Source: Phytohabitans sp036906915
Lineage (GTDB): Bacteria; Actinomycetota; Actinomycetes; Mycobacteriales; Micromonosporaceae
Assembly (NCBI RefSeq): GCF_036906915.1
Contig: NZ_JBAKHX010000006.1
Span: forward strand, 124,001-188,000
Length of the DNA stretch: 64,000 nt
Reading direction: 5' to 3'
The position numbers were made by a program, and so were the translations under genes. Every line of letters starts with the position of its first letter. Position 1 is the stretch's first letter. Under the pieces are notes generated by a model, which saw only the letters and a program-made list of their open reading frames with translations, searched no databases and was not told the origin of the DNA. Shown in pieces: positions 16,190 through 24,955 of the stretch.

Positions 16190-17473
16190 ATGACGACTTC
16201 ACTTCGACGCTGGCGGTGGTTGCCAGTGGTCGTCGCGACCGCGGCGGTGCTGACCGCTTGCGGCTCCGGCTCTGACGACGACTCGGGCTCGAGCGGCGGC
16301 GCCAAGAAGATCACGTTCTGGCTGTCGACCGCGGCGCAGATTCAAGGCTACACCGACCTCGCCAAGGAGTTCGAGGCGAAGGAAGGCGTCACCGTCGAGG
16401 TCGTGAACCAGCCCTACGACGGGTACCAGGACAAGCTGCGGCAGTCCGCCCAAGCCAACTCCCTGCCCGACGTCGCCAGCGTGCCCTCGCTGGACACCAT
16501 CTGGATCAACCAGCTCCAGGATCTGAGCGACACCGCGAACAACGACGCCAACAAGATCAATAAGGACCTGATCACCGAGCAGGACGGCAAGGTCCTCGCG
16601 ATCCCGTCCGACCTCACCGCGGCCGGCCTGTTCATCAACAAGAGCCTGTTCACCAAGGCCGGGGTCACCGTCCCGACCGACCCCAACCAGACCTGGACGT
16701 GGGACGAGTTCCTTTCCGCGGCGACGAAGGTCCGCACCGCGACGGGTGCCAAGTACGACCTCGTCTACGACAACTCCCCCGCGCGTATCCGGGCCTTCAT
16801 CTACAACAACGGTGGCAAGGGCTTCCAACTCGGCTCCGACGGCAAGTACCAGATGCCCGACGCGGCGACCGTCTCCGCGCTGGAGAAGTTCAAGGCAATG
16901 AACGACGACAAGGTCATGCCGAAGTCGGTCTGGACCTCCGGCGCTGACCCGAACGCCCTGTTCAAGAGCGGCCAGGTCGTCGCCTACTTCTCCGGCGTCT
17001 GGCAGGTGCCGGACTTCGCCGAGGGCATCACCGACTTCGAGTGGGCAAGCGCACCGACCCCGGGCCCGGTGCACGCGACCGACATCAACCTCGGTGGCAA
17101 GGTCGTGGCGTTCAACAACGGCGACGCCGCTGGGCCGGCGAAGAAGTGGGTCGACTTCATCTTCCAGCGGGAGAACTACACCAAGCTGGCGCAGGCCAAC
17201 GGCTACCTGTCCGTCGAGTCCGGCCTGACGCTGACGTACCCGTTCAAGTCGCAGGCCGCGCTCGACGCGTTCGCTCTCTACAACAAGGAGATCGAGCTCG
17301 CCGACCCGATCTCGGCCTCCGGCCAGGCCGCTGGCACCAAGCTCATCCTCGAGGGCAAGGCCATCCAGGACGACCCGACCAAGGCCGAGATGGCGAAGTA
17401 CATCAACGGCCAGCAGGACGTGCAGAAGACGGTCGAGAACATCGTGAACGGCCTCAACTCGCAACTGAGCTGA
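16190..17473 (+). CDS. ABC sugar transporter, substrate-binding lipoprotein (family 1)
   Basis: 427 residues. Lipoprotein signal with lipobox LTAC, then a Ser/Gly/Asp linker and the family 1 extracellular solute-binding fold (KKITFWLSTAAQIQGYTDLA at the first strand; WTWDEFLSAATKV in the hinge region). It captures a sugar or oligosaccharide at the cell surface for the two permeases downstream. Start ATG 16190 has AAGGAG at correct spacing; the open frame to 16067 covers the operator. No ATPase is encoded in the operon, so a shared MsiK-type ATPase elsewhere is expected. Confidence 0.92.
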   Translation: MTTSLRRWRWLPVVVATAAVLTACGSGSDDDSGSSGGAKKITFWLSTAAQIQGYTDLAKEFEAKEGVTVEVVNQPYDGYQDKLRQSAQANSLPDVASVPSLDTIWINQLQDLSDTANNDANKINKDLITEQDGKVLAIPSDLTAAGLFINKSLFTKAGVTVPTDPNQTWTWDEFLSAATKVRTATGAKYDLVYDNSPARIRAFIYNNGGKGFQLGSDGKYQMPDAATVSALEKFKAMNDDKVMPKSVWTSGADPNALFKSGQVVAYFSGVWQVPDFAEGITDFEWASAPTPGPVHATDINLGGKVVAFNNGDAAGPAKKWVDFIFQRENYTKLAQANGYLSVESGLTLTYPFKSQAALDAFALYNKEIELADPISASGQAAGTKLILEGKAIQDDPTKAEMAKYINGQQDVQKTVENIVNGLNSQLS

Positions 17474-17546
17474 CGCCTCTGTGTCGCGGGATCCGCCGGC
17501 ATCGTTCGATGCCGGCGGTCACCGCACGTCGGACGAGGAGAGCACC

Positions 17547-18512
17547 ATGGTGGACAGCATCCACCCGACGGCCGAGGCGCCGAGCAGAGAAGTGCGGCGA
17601 GGGCCGGAGCCGGTACGACCGCGCCAGCAACGATGGCGACGGCGACGGCTGAACAGGTACACCGGCGCACCCCTGGTGCTCATCTCGATCAACCTGCTGC
17701 TGTTCATCACGTTCTTCGTCTGGCCGGCGGTCACCGGCCTGCTGTACTCGTTCACCAGCTACACCGGTGTCGGCACGGCACCCTACGTCGGCCTCGACAA
17801 CTACCAGCGGCTGCTGGAGGACGAGGCGTTCTACTCGGCGTTGATCCGCACGCTGATCTACACCGCGGGCGTGGTGCCGCTGACGATCGTGCTGTCGCTC
17901 GGCACGGCGGTGCTGCTCGTCACGGACTACGCCAAGGGCAAGGCGGTCGCGCGGATCGTCTTCTTCCTGCCGTGGTTGATCTCCCCGATCATCGTGGGTG
18001 TCATCTGGCGCTGGATGTTCGGCGAGAACTTCGGGCTGGTCAACTACGTCCTCACCAAGCTGGGCGGCAGCGAGGTGTCGTGGCAGTCGAACGCGAACCT
18101 CTCGCTGATGGTCGTCATCTTCGCCGCGGCGTGGGGCGGCACCGCGTTCAACATGCTGTTGTTCGTCGCCGCGCTCAAGAACGTGCCGACCTCGTACTAC
18201 GAGGCCGCTTCCCTGGACGGGGCCGGCTCGTGGGCCAAGTTCCGCAACATCACGCTGCCGGCGATCGCGCCGACGACCTTCATCGTCGTGCTGCTGAGCG
18301 TCCTGCACTCGATGAAGGAGTACGCGCTGTTCGCCGCGATCAACGACGGCGGCCCCGGCACCGCGAACAACCTGCTCGTCCAGTACATCTACACGAAGGG
18401 CTTCGAGCGGGCCCAAATCGGCTACGCGAGCGCGGCGTCGTTCGTACTCATGCTGATCCTCATGATCGTCGCGATCGTGCAGCTCAGCATGAACCGGCGG
18501 AAGGAGTCCTGA
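17547..18512 (+). CDS. ABC sugar transporter permease 1 (MalF/UgpA type)
   Basis: 321 residues, six predicted transmembrane helices after a basic cytoplasmic N-terminus. The EAA loop that docks the ATPase is YYEAASLDGAGSWAKFRNIT. Start ATG 17547 has GAGGAG. Gap to the binding protein is 73 bp; the second permease begins 2 bp after the stop. Confidence 0.92.
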   Translation: MVDSIHPTAEAPSREVRRGPEPVRPRQQRWRRRRLNRYTGAPLVLISINLLLFITFFVWPAVTGLLYSFTSYTGVGTAPYVGLDNYQRLLEDEAFYSALIRTLIYTAGVVPLTIVLSLGTAVLLVTDYAKGKAVARIVFFLPWLISPIIVGVIWRWMFGENFGLVNYVLTKLGGSEVSWQSNANLSLMVVIFAAAWGGTAFNMLLFVAALKNVPTSYYEAASLDGAGSWAKFRNITLPAIAPTTFIVVLLSVLHSMKEYALFAAINDGGPGTANNLLVQYIYTKGFERAQIGYASAASFVLMLILMIVAIVQLSMNRRKES

Positions 18513-18513
18513 C

Positions 18514-19395
18514 ATGGCCGCCACCACCGCGCCACCCCGGCCGCCGGCTCTGCGCCGCCGCAAGAAGGGCACGACCGGCGAGCTGCCCAAGAAGGTCTGG
18601 GCGACCGCGATCATGTGGCTCATGGTCGTCGTGTACGGCTTCCCGGTCCTGTGGTTCCTGCTCAGCTCGTTCAAGCCCGCCGGTGAGCTGTTCTCGTACC
18701 CGCTGACGTTCTTCCCGAAGAACCCGACCATCAAGGGCTTCACCCAGGCGTGGACGAGCTTCGACGTCGCCCAGTACTTCGTCAACACGCTGATCGTCGC
18801 CGTCTCGGCCACGCTGCTCACCATCGTGGCGAGCGCCGCGTGCGGCTACGCGCTGGCGAAGTACAACAGCTGGTGGATCAAGGTGTTCACCGTCTGCATC
18901 CTGGCGACCACGATGCTGCCCGGCGAGGTCATCCTCGCGCCGCTGTTCCTGGTCGTGCGCGACCTCGGCATGTACAACAGCCTGTCGGCCGTCGTCGTGC
19001 CGGCGGTCATCACGGCGACCGGCACGTTCATGTTCCGGCAGTTCTTCGTGACGGTGCCGGACGACCTGGTGGAAGCGGCGCGCATCGACGGGTCGAGCGA
19101 GCTGTCGACCTTCCTGCGCATCATGCTGCCGCTGTCGCGGCCCATCATGCTGACGCTGGCCATCTTCTCGTTCCAGTGGCGCTGGAACGACTACATCTGG
19201 CCACTGGTGGTGCTCAACGACCCGAGCAAGTACACCCTCCAGATCGGTGTCGCGACCATCGTGGGCGCCGAGAACGTGAACTGGTCGGTGCTGCTGGGCG
19301 CCTCGGTCCTGTCGATGATCCCGCTGGTGGCGATCTATCTGGTCTTCCAGAAGTACGTGATGAACGCCGACATCAACGCGGGCTTGAAGGACTGA
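18514..19395 (+). CDS. ABC sugar transporter permease 2 (MalG/UgpE type)
   Basis: 293 residues, six transmembrane helices, with the EAA loop VEAARIDGSSELSTFLRIML and the C-terminal motif FQKYVMNADINAGLKD common in MalG-type proteins. The start codon follows the previous stop by one base and its ribosome binding site GGAAGGAG lies in the previous gene, so translation is coupled. It forms the channel with permease 1. Confidence 0.92.
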   Translation: MAATTAPPRPPALRRRKKGTTGELPKKVWATAIMWLMVVVYGFPVLWFLLSSFKPAGELFSYPLTFFPKNPTIKGFTQAWTSFDVAQYFVNTLIVAVSATLLTIVASAACGYALAKYNSWWIKVFTVCILATTMLPGEVILAPLFLVVRDLGMYNSLSAVVVPAVITATGTFMFRQFFVTVPDDLVEAARIDGSSELSTFLRIMLPLSRPIMLTLAIFSFQWRWNDYIWPLVVLNDPSKYTLQIGVATIVGAENVNWSVLLGASVLSMIPLVAIYLVFQKYVMNADINAGLKD

Positions 19396-19463
19396 CGCCC
19401 GCCACTCTCCCCGCCTCCCCACTCTCCCCGCCTACCCACTTCTCCCCGCCCACCCGCTCTCCC
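19396..19463. repeat. GC-rich imperfect tandem repeat flanking element copy 4
   Basis: About four units of roughly 17 bp of the type CCACTCTCCCCGCCT, ending exactly at element copy 4. On the minus strand it lies on the 3' side of the element, as at copies 2, 3 and 7. Confidence 0.75.
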
Positions 19464-19544
19464 CCGCCGATCAAGGGCAAACGCACGTGGTTCGATCTCT
19501 AAACCACGTGCGTTTGGCCTTGATCGATGCGATTTCCCTTGATC
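19464..19544 (-). repeat. 81-bp palindromic element, copy 4 (reverse orientation)
   Basis: Exactly 81 bp and inverted relative to the other copies: the leading GATCAAGG is at 19544-19537 on the minus strand and the CGG end at 19464. One arm has GGCC for GGGC. Between convergent genes. Confidence 0.85.
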
Positions 19545-19555
19545 GGCCCCGCCGC

Positions 19556-19687
19556 CTACTGGTCTCCGGCGGCGCCCTGGACAATGCGGCAGCCGGCCGG
19601 CCCACCAAACATGCGGACCTCGGTCACCCCAGATCGGCCGCCGAGCAGGTCCCGCACCCGGCTGGCCAGGTTCTCGTCGTACGCCAC
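19556..19687 (-). pseudogene. Truncated TfoX N-terminal domain gene
   Basis: Short frame of 43 codons from GTG 19687 to TAG 19556. Residues 1-29 match the conserved start of TfoX/Sxy N-domain proteins (VAYDENLASRVRDLLGG, then TEVRMFGG). Intact members continue for about 70 more residues after MFGG with a hydrophobic strand; here 14 unrelated residues and a stop follow, 11 bp from element copy 4. I read this as a gene remnant; it could alternatively be an expressed micro-protein. Confidence 0.6.
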
Positions 19688-19769
19688 CGTGTGATCATCC
19701 CACCCGTGTGACGCGGCCGACATGCGCCGCCAGCACGCGCACCGCCCACCGGCACGTGGGCCTATCCGG

Positions 19770-20144
19770 TCAGCACACCCCGACCTGGTTCTTCACCGAC
19801 GAGGAGAAGTGGCTGCTGTAGACGAACTTCGACTCCTCCACCTTGTACCAGAGGTTGCCGTAGTCGTTGTACAGGTAGCAGTTGACCCGGATGCGGCTGC
19901 CGGCCGCGGCGGTCCTGCTGCGGGAACACGCCTCGTATGGACCGACGCGGACCGGAGTCGAGTCGAGCGTGGTGGCGTAGTACGACCAACCACCGCCGGG
20001 AATGTTCCCGCAGTCCACCGCGGCCGATACGTCGGACGCGCTCGCCGGCGCCGCCGCCGCGAACGACGCACCGGCGACCAGCGCGACGACCGTCGCCACG
20101 CCGCGAAGTCCCTTGAGGACACTCGTACGGGGTCGAGCCTTCAC
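19770..20144 (-). CDS. Small secreted protein, possibly SH3-like
   Basis: 124 residues from GTG 20144, with GGAGGT upstream. Signal peptide cleaved near ASASD. The mature 85 residues have four Cys (VDCGN, EACSR, VNCYLY, GVC at the end) and the pattern RVGPYEAC...GSRIRVNCYLYNDYGNLWYKV, which resembles bacterial SH3 (SH3b) domains that bind cell wall. Single gene. Confidence 0.65.
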   Translation of the reverse strand: MKARPRTSVLKGLRGVATVVALVAGASFAAAAPASASDVSAAVDCGNIPGGGWSYYATTLDSTPVRVGPYEACSRSRTAAAGSRIRVNCYLYNDYGNLWYKVEESKFVYSSHFSSSVKNQVGVC

Positions 20145-20226
20145 AAACTTACCTCCACCCGATAAGGCGATGACGGAGGAAAGTTACCAGGACCCGTGCA
20201 GACGGGTTTGGCGGTACAGTCCGGCC

Positions 20227-20409
20227 GTGTCACAGATCTGGCGGGTCTCGCTCGCGGGCCGTATCGGCGCGCTGCTCGTTGGCGTCGTCGCCTGGGCGGT
20301 ACAGAAGTCGAACGCCGCCACGTGGATGAACCGCGAGGTCCGCGCCGACCGGGTGGCGGCGGCCATCCGCGCCGCCGCGAAGAAGTCCGCGCGCCGCAGG
20401 GCGTCCTGA
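20227..20409 (+). CDS. Small putative membrane protein (60 aa)
   Basis: GTG 20227 to TGA 20409. One hydrophobic segment (GRIGALLVGVVAWAVQ) then a basic, Ala-rich helix ending KKSARRRAS. No family recognised; it sits 6 bp before the LLM oxidoreductase gene and could be co-transcribed with it. Confidence 0.45.
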   Translation: MSQIWRVSLAGRIGALLVGVVAWAVQKSNAATWMNREVRADRVAAAIRAAAKKSARRRAS

Positions 20410-20415
20410 GCCGCG

Positions 20416-21279
20416 ATGCGCCTCGGCCTGCACTACTGGAACTTCTCGACGCCAGACGACCCGGCGTCGATCGCGTCGACGCTCGCGAAGACCGCGCTAA
20501 TCGCCGAGCAGGCCGGGATCTGGTCGTTCACCCCGATGGACCACTACTTCCAGATGCGCCACCGCCACGGCGGCGCCCACGAGCCGATGCTGGAGGGGTA
20601 CACGACCCTCGGGTACCTGGCGGGGCTGACCGGCAGGATGAGGCTCGGCCTGCTGGTGACCGGCGTGATGTACCGGCATCCTGGCCTGCTGGCGAAGATC
20701 GTCGCCACGCTCGACGTGCTCTCCGGCGGCCGTGCCTTCCTCGGCATCGGCGCGTCCTGGTACGAGCGGGAGCAGCACGGGCTCGGCGTGCCGGTGGTGC
20801 CGGTGGCCGAGCGGTTCGAGCGGCTGGAAGAGACGCTGCAAATCTGCCTCCAGATGTGGAGCGCCGACAACGGCCCCTTCGCGGGCAGGCACTACCGCCT
20901 GGCCGAGACGCTGTGCGTGCCGGCGCCGCTGTCCCGCCCGCCGATCCTGGTCGGTGGTGGCGGCGAGAGGAAGACGCTGCGGCTGGTCGCCCGGTACGCC
21001 GACGCCTGCAACCTGTTCGGCCGGAGCGTCGACGAGGTCGCGCACAAGCTGGATGTGCTGCGCGCCCACTGCGACCGCGAGGGCCGTGACTACGACGCCG
21101 TCGAGAAGACGGTGATGGTCAGCCGGCCGGTGCTGGACGACGTCGACGCGCTTCTCGCTGACGCCGAGCGGTACGCGCGGCTCGGCGTGAGCGAGATCCA
21201 GGTGCTGCCGTACGGGCATCCGGTCCGGTTCATGGAAAAGGTCGCCGAACGCGTCATCCCCCACATGACCGCGCTCTGA
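20416..21279 (+). CDS. LLM class F420-dependent oxidoreductase
   Basis: 287 residues, TIM-barrel luciferase-like monooxygenase family. Typical features are the first strand LGLHYWNFS, TPMDHYFQM, the block GRMRLGLLVTGVMYRHPGLLAK, ATLDVLSGGRAFLGIGASW and PPILVGGGGERKTLRLVARYAD. Actinobacterial members with this pattern usually use coenzyme F420. The substrate is unknown. Start ATG 20416. Confidence 0.88.
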   Translation: MRLGLHYWNFSTPDDPASIASTLAKTALIAEQAGIWSFTPMDHYFQMRHRHGGAHEPMLEGYTTLGYLAGLTGRMRLGLLVTGVMYRHPGLLAKIVATLDVLSGGRAFLGIGASWYEREQHGLGVPVVPVAERFERLEETLQICLQMWSADNGPFAGRHYRLAETLCVPAPLSRPPILVGGGGERKTLRLVARYADACNLFGRSVDEVAHKLDVLRAHCDREGRDYDAVEKTVMVSRPVLDDVDALLADAERYARLGVSEIQVLPYGHPVRFMEKVAERVIPHMTAL

Positions 21280-21281
21280 AC

Positions 21282-21848
21282 CTACGCCGGGGCTGGCGCG
21301 GGCCGGGCGCTCGCGCGGCGCCGCCTCCACACGACGAGGACGATCACGCTCCCCGCCGCGATGCTGAATACCGTCGCGCCCGCCGTGAGCGCGAACGTCC
21401 TTCCCATGATGCGCAGCAGCCGGCCGTTGTCCGGCACCTCGCCCACCGCCAGCTTCTCGGCCCCGAGCCCGGCAGGGGCGGTGCACGTCAGCTGCGCGGT
21501 GCCCGTCTCGTCGGCCACCAACTCGTACCGGGCTCCCCAGGTCTCGAAGCCCCGGAAGAAGGTGAACGTCTTCGCCTCGGTCGTCCTGATCGGCGAACCG
21601 GCCACCTTGCCACCGCACATGAAGCTGGCCGGGGCCGATTCCGGGCTGACGTACAGGATAACCATCTCTCCCGCCCGCAGCTTCACCGGCACCGTGTCGC
21701 CGTCACCGAAGGGTCGGCCGAGGTCGGGCAGCGCGTCGTTCCACGACCGCACGCCGGTCACCAGCACCGCCATCGCGGCGGCCAGGCCGAGCGCCGTCAC
21801 CATACCCGCGACCGCATACCAGGCGCGGCTCGGGGAAGCCTTCGTCAT
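21282..21848 (-). CDS. Two-helix membrane protein, function unknown
   Basis: About 188 residues from ATG 21848 (starts at 21857, 21860 or 21911 are possible). One transmembrane helix near residues 10-30, an extracytoplasmic beta-rich domain of about 110 residues with two Cys (SFMCGG and LTCTAPAG), and a second helix (TVFSIAAGSVIVLVVW) before an Arg-rich tail. No family recognised. Converges with the LLM gene, 2 bp apart. Confidence 0.6.
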   Translation of the reverse strand: MTKASPSRAWYAVAGMVTALGLAAAMAVLVTGVRSWNDALPDLGRPFGDGDTVPVKLRAGEMVILYVSPESAPASFMCGGKVAGSPIRTTEAKTFTFFRGFETWGARYELVADETGTAQLTCTAPAGLGAEKLAVGEVPDNGRLLRIMGRTFALTAGATVFSIAAGSVIVLVVWRRRRASARPAPAPA

Positions 21849-22003
21849 GGCCGACATCATGCCGTGGGCGGATCGGCCGCGCGGCCCTCGGCTGGCGGCA
21901 GCATGGAACAACCTTGATGCCGCCCACCCTCATCGGTAGGCTGCTGCCCGCGAACGAAGGACCCAGGAACCGAGCCGGATCGAGCTAGGGGTGCCAGACC
22001 ACA

Positions 22004-22690
22004 ATGGCGGTCAATAATTCGCTACGTTCTCGCGTCCTGGGCAGCCCCGGATCGTGGAGCGCACGTCGCCGTGCCCAGCGCTACACCTGGCTGACGCAGA
22101 CCTTTCCGGAGTTCGCGCAGATGTCGATCATCGACCTTGGCGGCACGGTGACCACGTGGCAGCGAGCGCCCGTCCGGCCCGCACACGTGCATATCGTCAA
22201 TTTGACCGGCAAGCCCCCGGCCGACATCCCAGACTGGGCCGAGGTCGACCGGGCCGATGCCTGCGCGCTGCCCAAACAGATCGCCAGCCGTCGGTACGAT
22301 CTGGTCTACTCCAACTCGGTCATTGAGCATGTCGGGGGCCACGACCGCCGTGCGCGTTTCGCCGAAACCGTCCACGCCTTGGCCGACGCGCATTGGGTCC
22401 AGACCCCGTATCGATACTTTCCCATCGAGCCGCATTGGCTCTTTCCCGGTATGCAGTTCATGCCGGTCCGTGCCCGGGTGACGATCGCGCGGCACTGGAT
22501 CCTCGGGCACACACGCCGCACGGACGTTCGACGCGCCACGCGCATCGTCCTGTCCACCGAGCTACTCGACCGTACTCAGATGCGTCACTACTTCCCGGAT
22601 TCGCATATCAGAACCGAGCGTTACGCCTGGCTGCCGAAATCACTGATCGCGATCCACGGGGCCGGCGGGGAGCAGCCGCACGGCGGATGA
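22004..22690 (+). CDS. Class I SAM-dependent methyltransferase
   Basis: 228 residues. Motif I MSIIDLGGTV binds S-adenosylmethionine; YDLVYSNSVIEHVGG is the post-II acidic strand common in glycan and small-molecule methyltransferases; HWVQTPYRYFPIEPHWLFPG follows. Codon use is visibly less GC-biased than in neighbours. It converges with the sulfotransferase 8 bp away, and both may decorate the same surface glycan or lipid, although convergence means they are not an operon. Confidence 0.75.
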   Translation: MAVNNSLRSRVLGSPGSWSARRRAQRYTWLTQTFPEFAQMSIIDLGGTVTTWQRAPVRPAHVHIVNLTGKPPADIPDWAEVDRADACALPKQIASRRYDLVYSNSVIEHVGGHDRRARFAETVHALADAHWVQTPYRYFPIEPHWLFPGMQFMPVRARVTIARHWILGHTRRTDVRRATRIVLSTELLDRTQMRHYFPDSHIRTERYAWLPKSLIAIHGAGGEQPHGG

Positions 22691-22698
22691 CGGTGGGC

Positions 22699-23568
22699 CT
22701 AGTCGCCCGGAGCGCGAAGCGGCTGGTCCCGGGCGGCGTAACCGCAAAGCTCGACGAGATCACCGGTGGCCGCGACGAATGCTTCGTAGATGTCGTCGTC
22801 GAAATGATTGCGCCAATCACCGGCTTTGCCCTTGCGGTAGTGGGAAACCGGGCCGGCCTCCCCGCTATCCTTTCGCATTCGGGAGAAACTGTGCCGGTCG
22901 AGCAGCGCCGTCAAATCAGACCGTGGGATGGGGATCCCGCAGTGCCGCATCAGTTTTTCCACCTCGTCGAGCTGCCGCTCGCCAATGAGATCTTCGTACT
23001 GAAACAGGCGGAAGGTTTCCGCGCTTGGCGCGGCCACCCACGACCGGAGCGAAGCGAAGAGGCCCCTCTCCTTGAGATGGCTGATGACGTGCAGCATTCC
23101 TTCCTTGAACGGTATTTCCTGGAGAATCTTCCGATGCTGCAGGATGTCACCCATCGGGGTGTGGGAACTCCGGAGCGAGAAGTAGCTTGAGACGACGATG
23201 TCGCGCGGATCCCGCATTATGAAGAACGCCCGGTAGTTTTCGGGTTTGGGGATCGTGCTGAACCGCTTGTAGGAGATGAACAGCGACGAGGCCACGCGGC
23301 CGGGCGGGATGGCATCCGGATAGCGCCGACGGTGCACGCGCTGGTCGAAGGGTAGCAATCCCGAATAGCGATACACGACCGGGTCGCTAAGCAGCGCCTT
23401 CACCCATTGGCTGGCCGTCTTGCGAACCGTGCAGTGATAGACATTGTCGTATTCGCACCGGGCGACCACGGGGACGCTCAGTCGGCTTCTTACGTTTCGG
23501 GCCTCAAGCATCGTCCATCGCACCGCCACACGCAGCGAACTGGGTGTGTGGTGCTTGGCGAAGGCCAA
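22699..23568 (-). CDS. Sulfotransferase domain protein
   Basis: 289 residues. The 5'-phosphosulfate loop is HCTVRKTASQWV (Lys at the catalytic position), the 3'-phosphate motif is RDPRDIVVSSYFS, and the C-terminal PAPS motif is RKGKAGDWRNHF. It transfers sulfate from PAPS to a hydroxyl of a glycan, lipid or small molecule. Base composition is lower in GC than average for the window, suggesting transfer together with the adjacent methyltransferase gene. The 256 bp up to 23824 hold no supported gene. Confidence 0.85.
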   Translation of the reverse strand: MAFAKHHTPSSLRVAVRWTMLEARNVRSRLSVPVVARCEYDNVYHCTVRKTASQWVKALLSDPVVYRYSGLLPFDQRVHRRRYPDAIPPGRVASSLFISYKRFSTIPKPENYRAFFIMRDPRDIVVSSYFSLRSSHTPMGDILQHRKILQEIPFKEGMLHVISHLKERGLFASLRSWVAAPSAETFRLFQYEDLIGERQLDEVEKLMRHCGIPIPRSDLTALLDRHSFSRMRKDSGEAGPVSHYRKGKAGDWRNHFDDDIYEAFVAATGDLVELCGYAARDQPLRAPGD

Positions 23569-23824
23569 ACTTCGATTGATCAGCGCCTTAGCCCCTATCC
23601 GTGCACAGAAGCAGGGAGAGCACTCACTTCAGGTTGAGATAATGGTGCACGCCACCGCGCCCGGTCAACCTCCCAACTGTCCGCGACCAGTCCCTCACCG
23701 AATGTGCTGGTCGTGAACCCGGTCCCCTCCAACCCGTCGGCCGCGGGCGTGTAGGTAAGTGGAGGTGGTGATGTCGGCGGGCGGTCTCGTACCTCGGCGA
23801 TGGGCTTGGCCCGCGCCGGCGTAG

Positions 23825-24934
23825 TCAGCGCAGGAGGAGGACGTCGTAGTAGTCGAGACGGTCGACGGTCACCCTCAGCTTGCCGTGCCGGCACGAGAAC
23901 GCCGGTGACTTCGCACCCGGGAAGTCGGGCGAGACCATGGTGACCCGCCGCGGGCAGGATCGCAGGTCGGCTTCGACGAGGAGGGCGGCCTGCGGGACGA
24001 TGCCACGGTCGTAGTTGTGGTTGACCAGGTGCAGTGTGCGCGCGCCGGTGCCGCGCCGCACGAGCAGGCTCGCCGCGACGTTGCCCGCGCTCACCCGCAC
24101 CGCCTCGGCACCGACCCGGTTTTCGCGGAACAGCGACCGGTGTCCCTTGTAGAACCTGGTGTAGGTCTGGAAGAACTCCAGCATCCCCTGCTGCTCGGCC
24201 GTCGGGCTGCCGACCGTGTCCTTGAGGTGGAACGCGGGGAAGAGGCCGTTGGCGTAGGCCTCGGCGCCGAAGATCTGCCAGTAGTCCTTCTTCTCCGCGA
24301 GCGGCAGGTTGAGGTAGCTGGTCATCATGTCGTTCGGCCAGTCGATGAACACGACGACCGGCACGTCGCCCGAGATCCGCGCGCTCTTCTCCTTCAGGTA
24401 CCGGTAGTTGGCCTGCAGCGACTTCGCGCCGTTGAGGCGGCCGTCGACGACCGGGACGTAGTCGGCGCCCCGGAAATCCGGCGTCTGCTCGTCCGGATTC
24501 CACGGGTACATGCCGACGCTGTTGAAGTCGACGTAGGGCCAGAGCCCGTTCGAGCTGATGAGGATGTCGCGGTGGGCGGTGCGCCGCGCGTACGCCCGCA
24601 ACTCGTCCACCAGCTCCTTCCAGTACCGCCGCAGGTACGTTGCTGTGAAGGAGGTGTCCTCGGCGTACATCCGGTTGGCGGTCACCCGTCCCCACTCGGC
24701 GGCGAGGGGGTTGGCCGCCGCGAGCGGGTCGAGGTTCCAGCCGCCGGCGCGCAGGTAGTCGCGGTAGTTGAAGTTGGCGTCGAGGTCGCCGGGCGGGACG
24801 TCGGCGCGTACCAGGCCAGCGAGAGAGCACACAGTGACCAGCGCATGCCGCTCACGATATAGCGAAATATCGATCTCTGTGGTCCCGCGCACCGGCGCGC
24901 TGCTGGCCGCGGCCGGTGTGACCGCGGCCGTCAT
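23825..24934 (-). CDS. Glycoside-hydrolase-like protein, probably N-terminally truncated
   Basis: Up to 369 residues. The body looks like the second half of a TIM-barrel glycosidase: DILISSNGLWPYVDFNSVG, VPVVVFIDWPNDMMTSY, AEAYANGLFPAFHLKD, then a C-terminal beta-domain ending DRLDYYDVLLLR. The first 35-45 residues have no signal peptide and cover an AT-rich palindrome (24855-24872), so the true start may be GTG 24832, or the 5' half of an ancestral gene is missing. I cannot name the family with confidence. Confidence 0.5.
   Translation of the reverse strand: MTAAVTPAAASSAPVRGTTEIDISLYRERHALVTVCSLAGLVRADVPPGDLDANFNYRDYLRAGGWNLDPLAAANPLAAEWGRVTANRMYAEDTSFTATYLRRYWKELVDELRAYARRTAHRDILISSNGLWPYVDFNSVGMYPWNPDEQTPDFRGADYVPVVDGRLNGAKSLQANYRYLKEKSARISGDVPVVVFIDWPNDMMTSYLNLPLAEKKDYWQIFGAEAYANGLFPAFHLKDTVGSPTAEQQGMLEFFQTYTRFYKGHRSLFRENRVGAEAVRVSAGNVAASLLVRRGTGARTLHLVNHNYDRGIVPQAALLVEADLRSCPRRVTMVSPDFPGAKSPAFSCRHGKLRVTVDRLDYYDVLLLR
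24855..24872. promoter_or_regulatory. AT-rich palindrome CGATAT-N6-ATATCG
   Basis: Perfect 6-bp arms in an AT-rich island within the 5' part of the glycosidase-like frame. It looks like an operator or promoter and argues for a start codon further downstream. Confidence 0.35.
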
Positions 24935-24955
24935 GAAGCGGAAGGCGCCCGTCGG

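Noticed and set aside
23595..24830. 411-codon minus-strand frame over the glycosidase-like gene and its downstream spacer
   Set aside because: Most of it is a shadow in another frame of the glycosidase-like gene; its tail is Pro/Thr-rich and unrecognisable.
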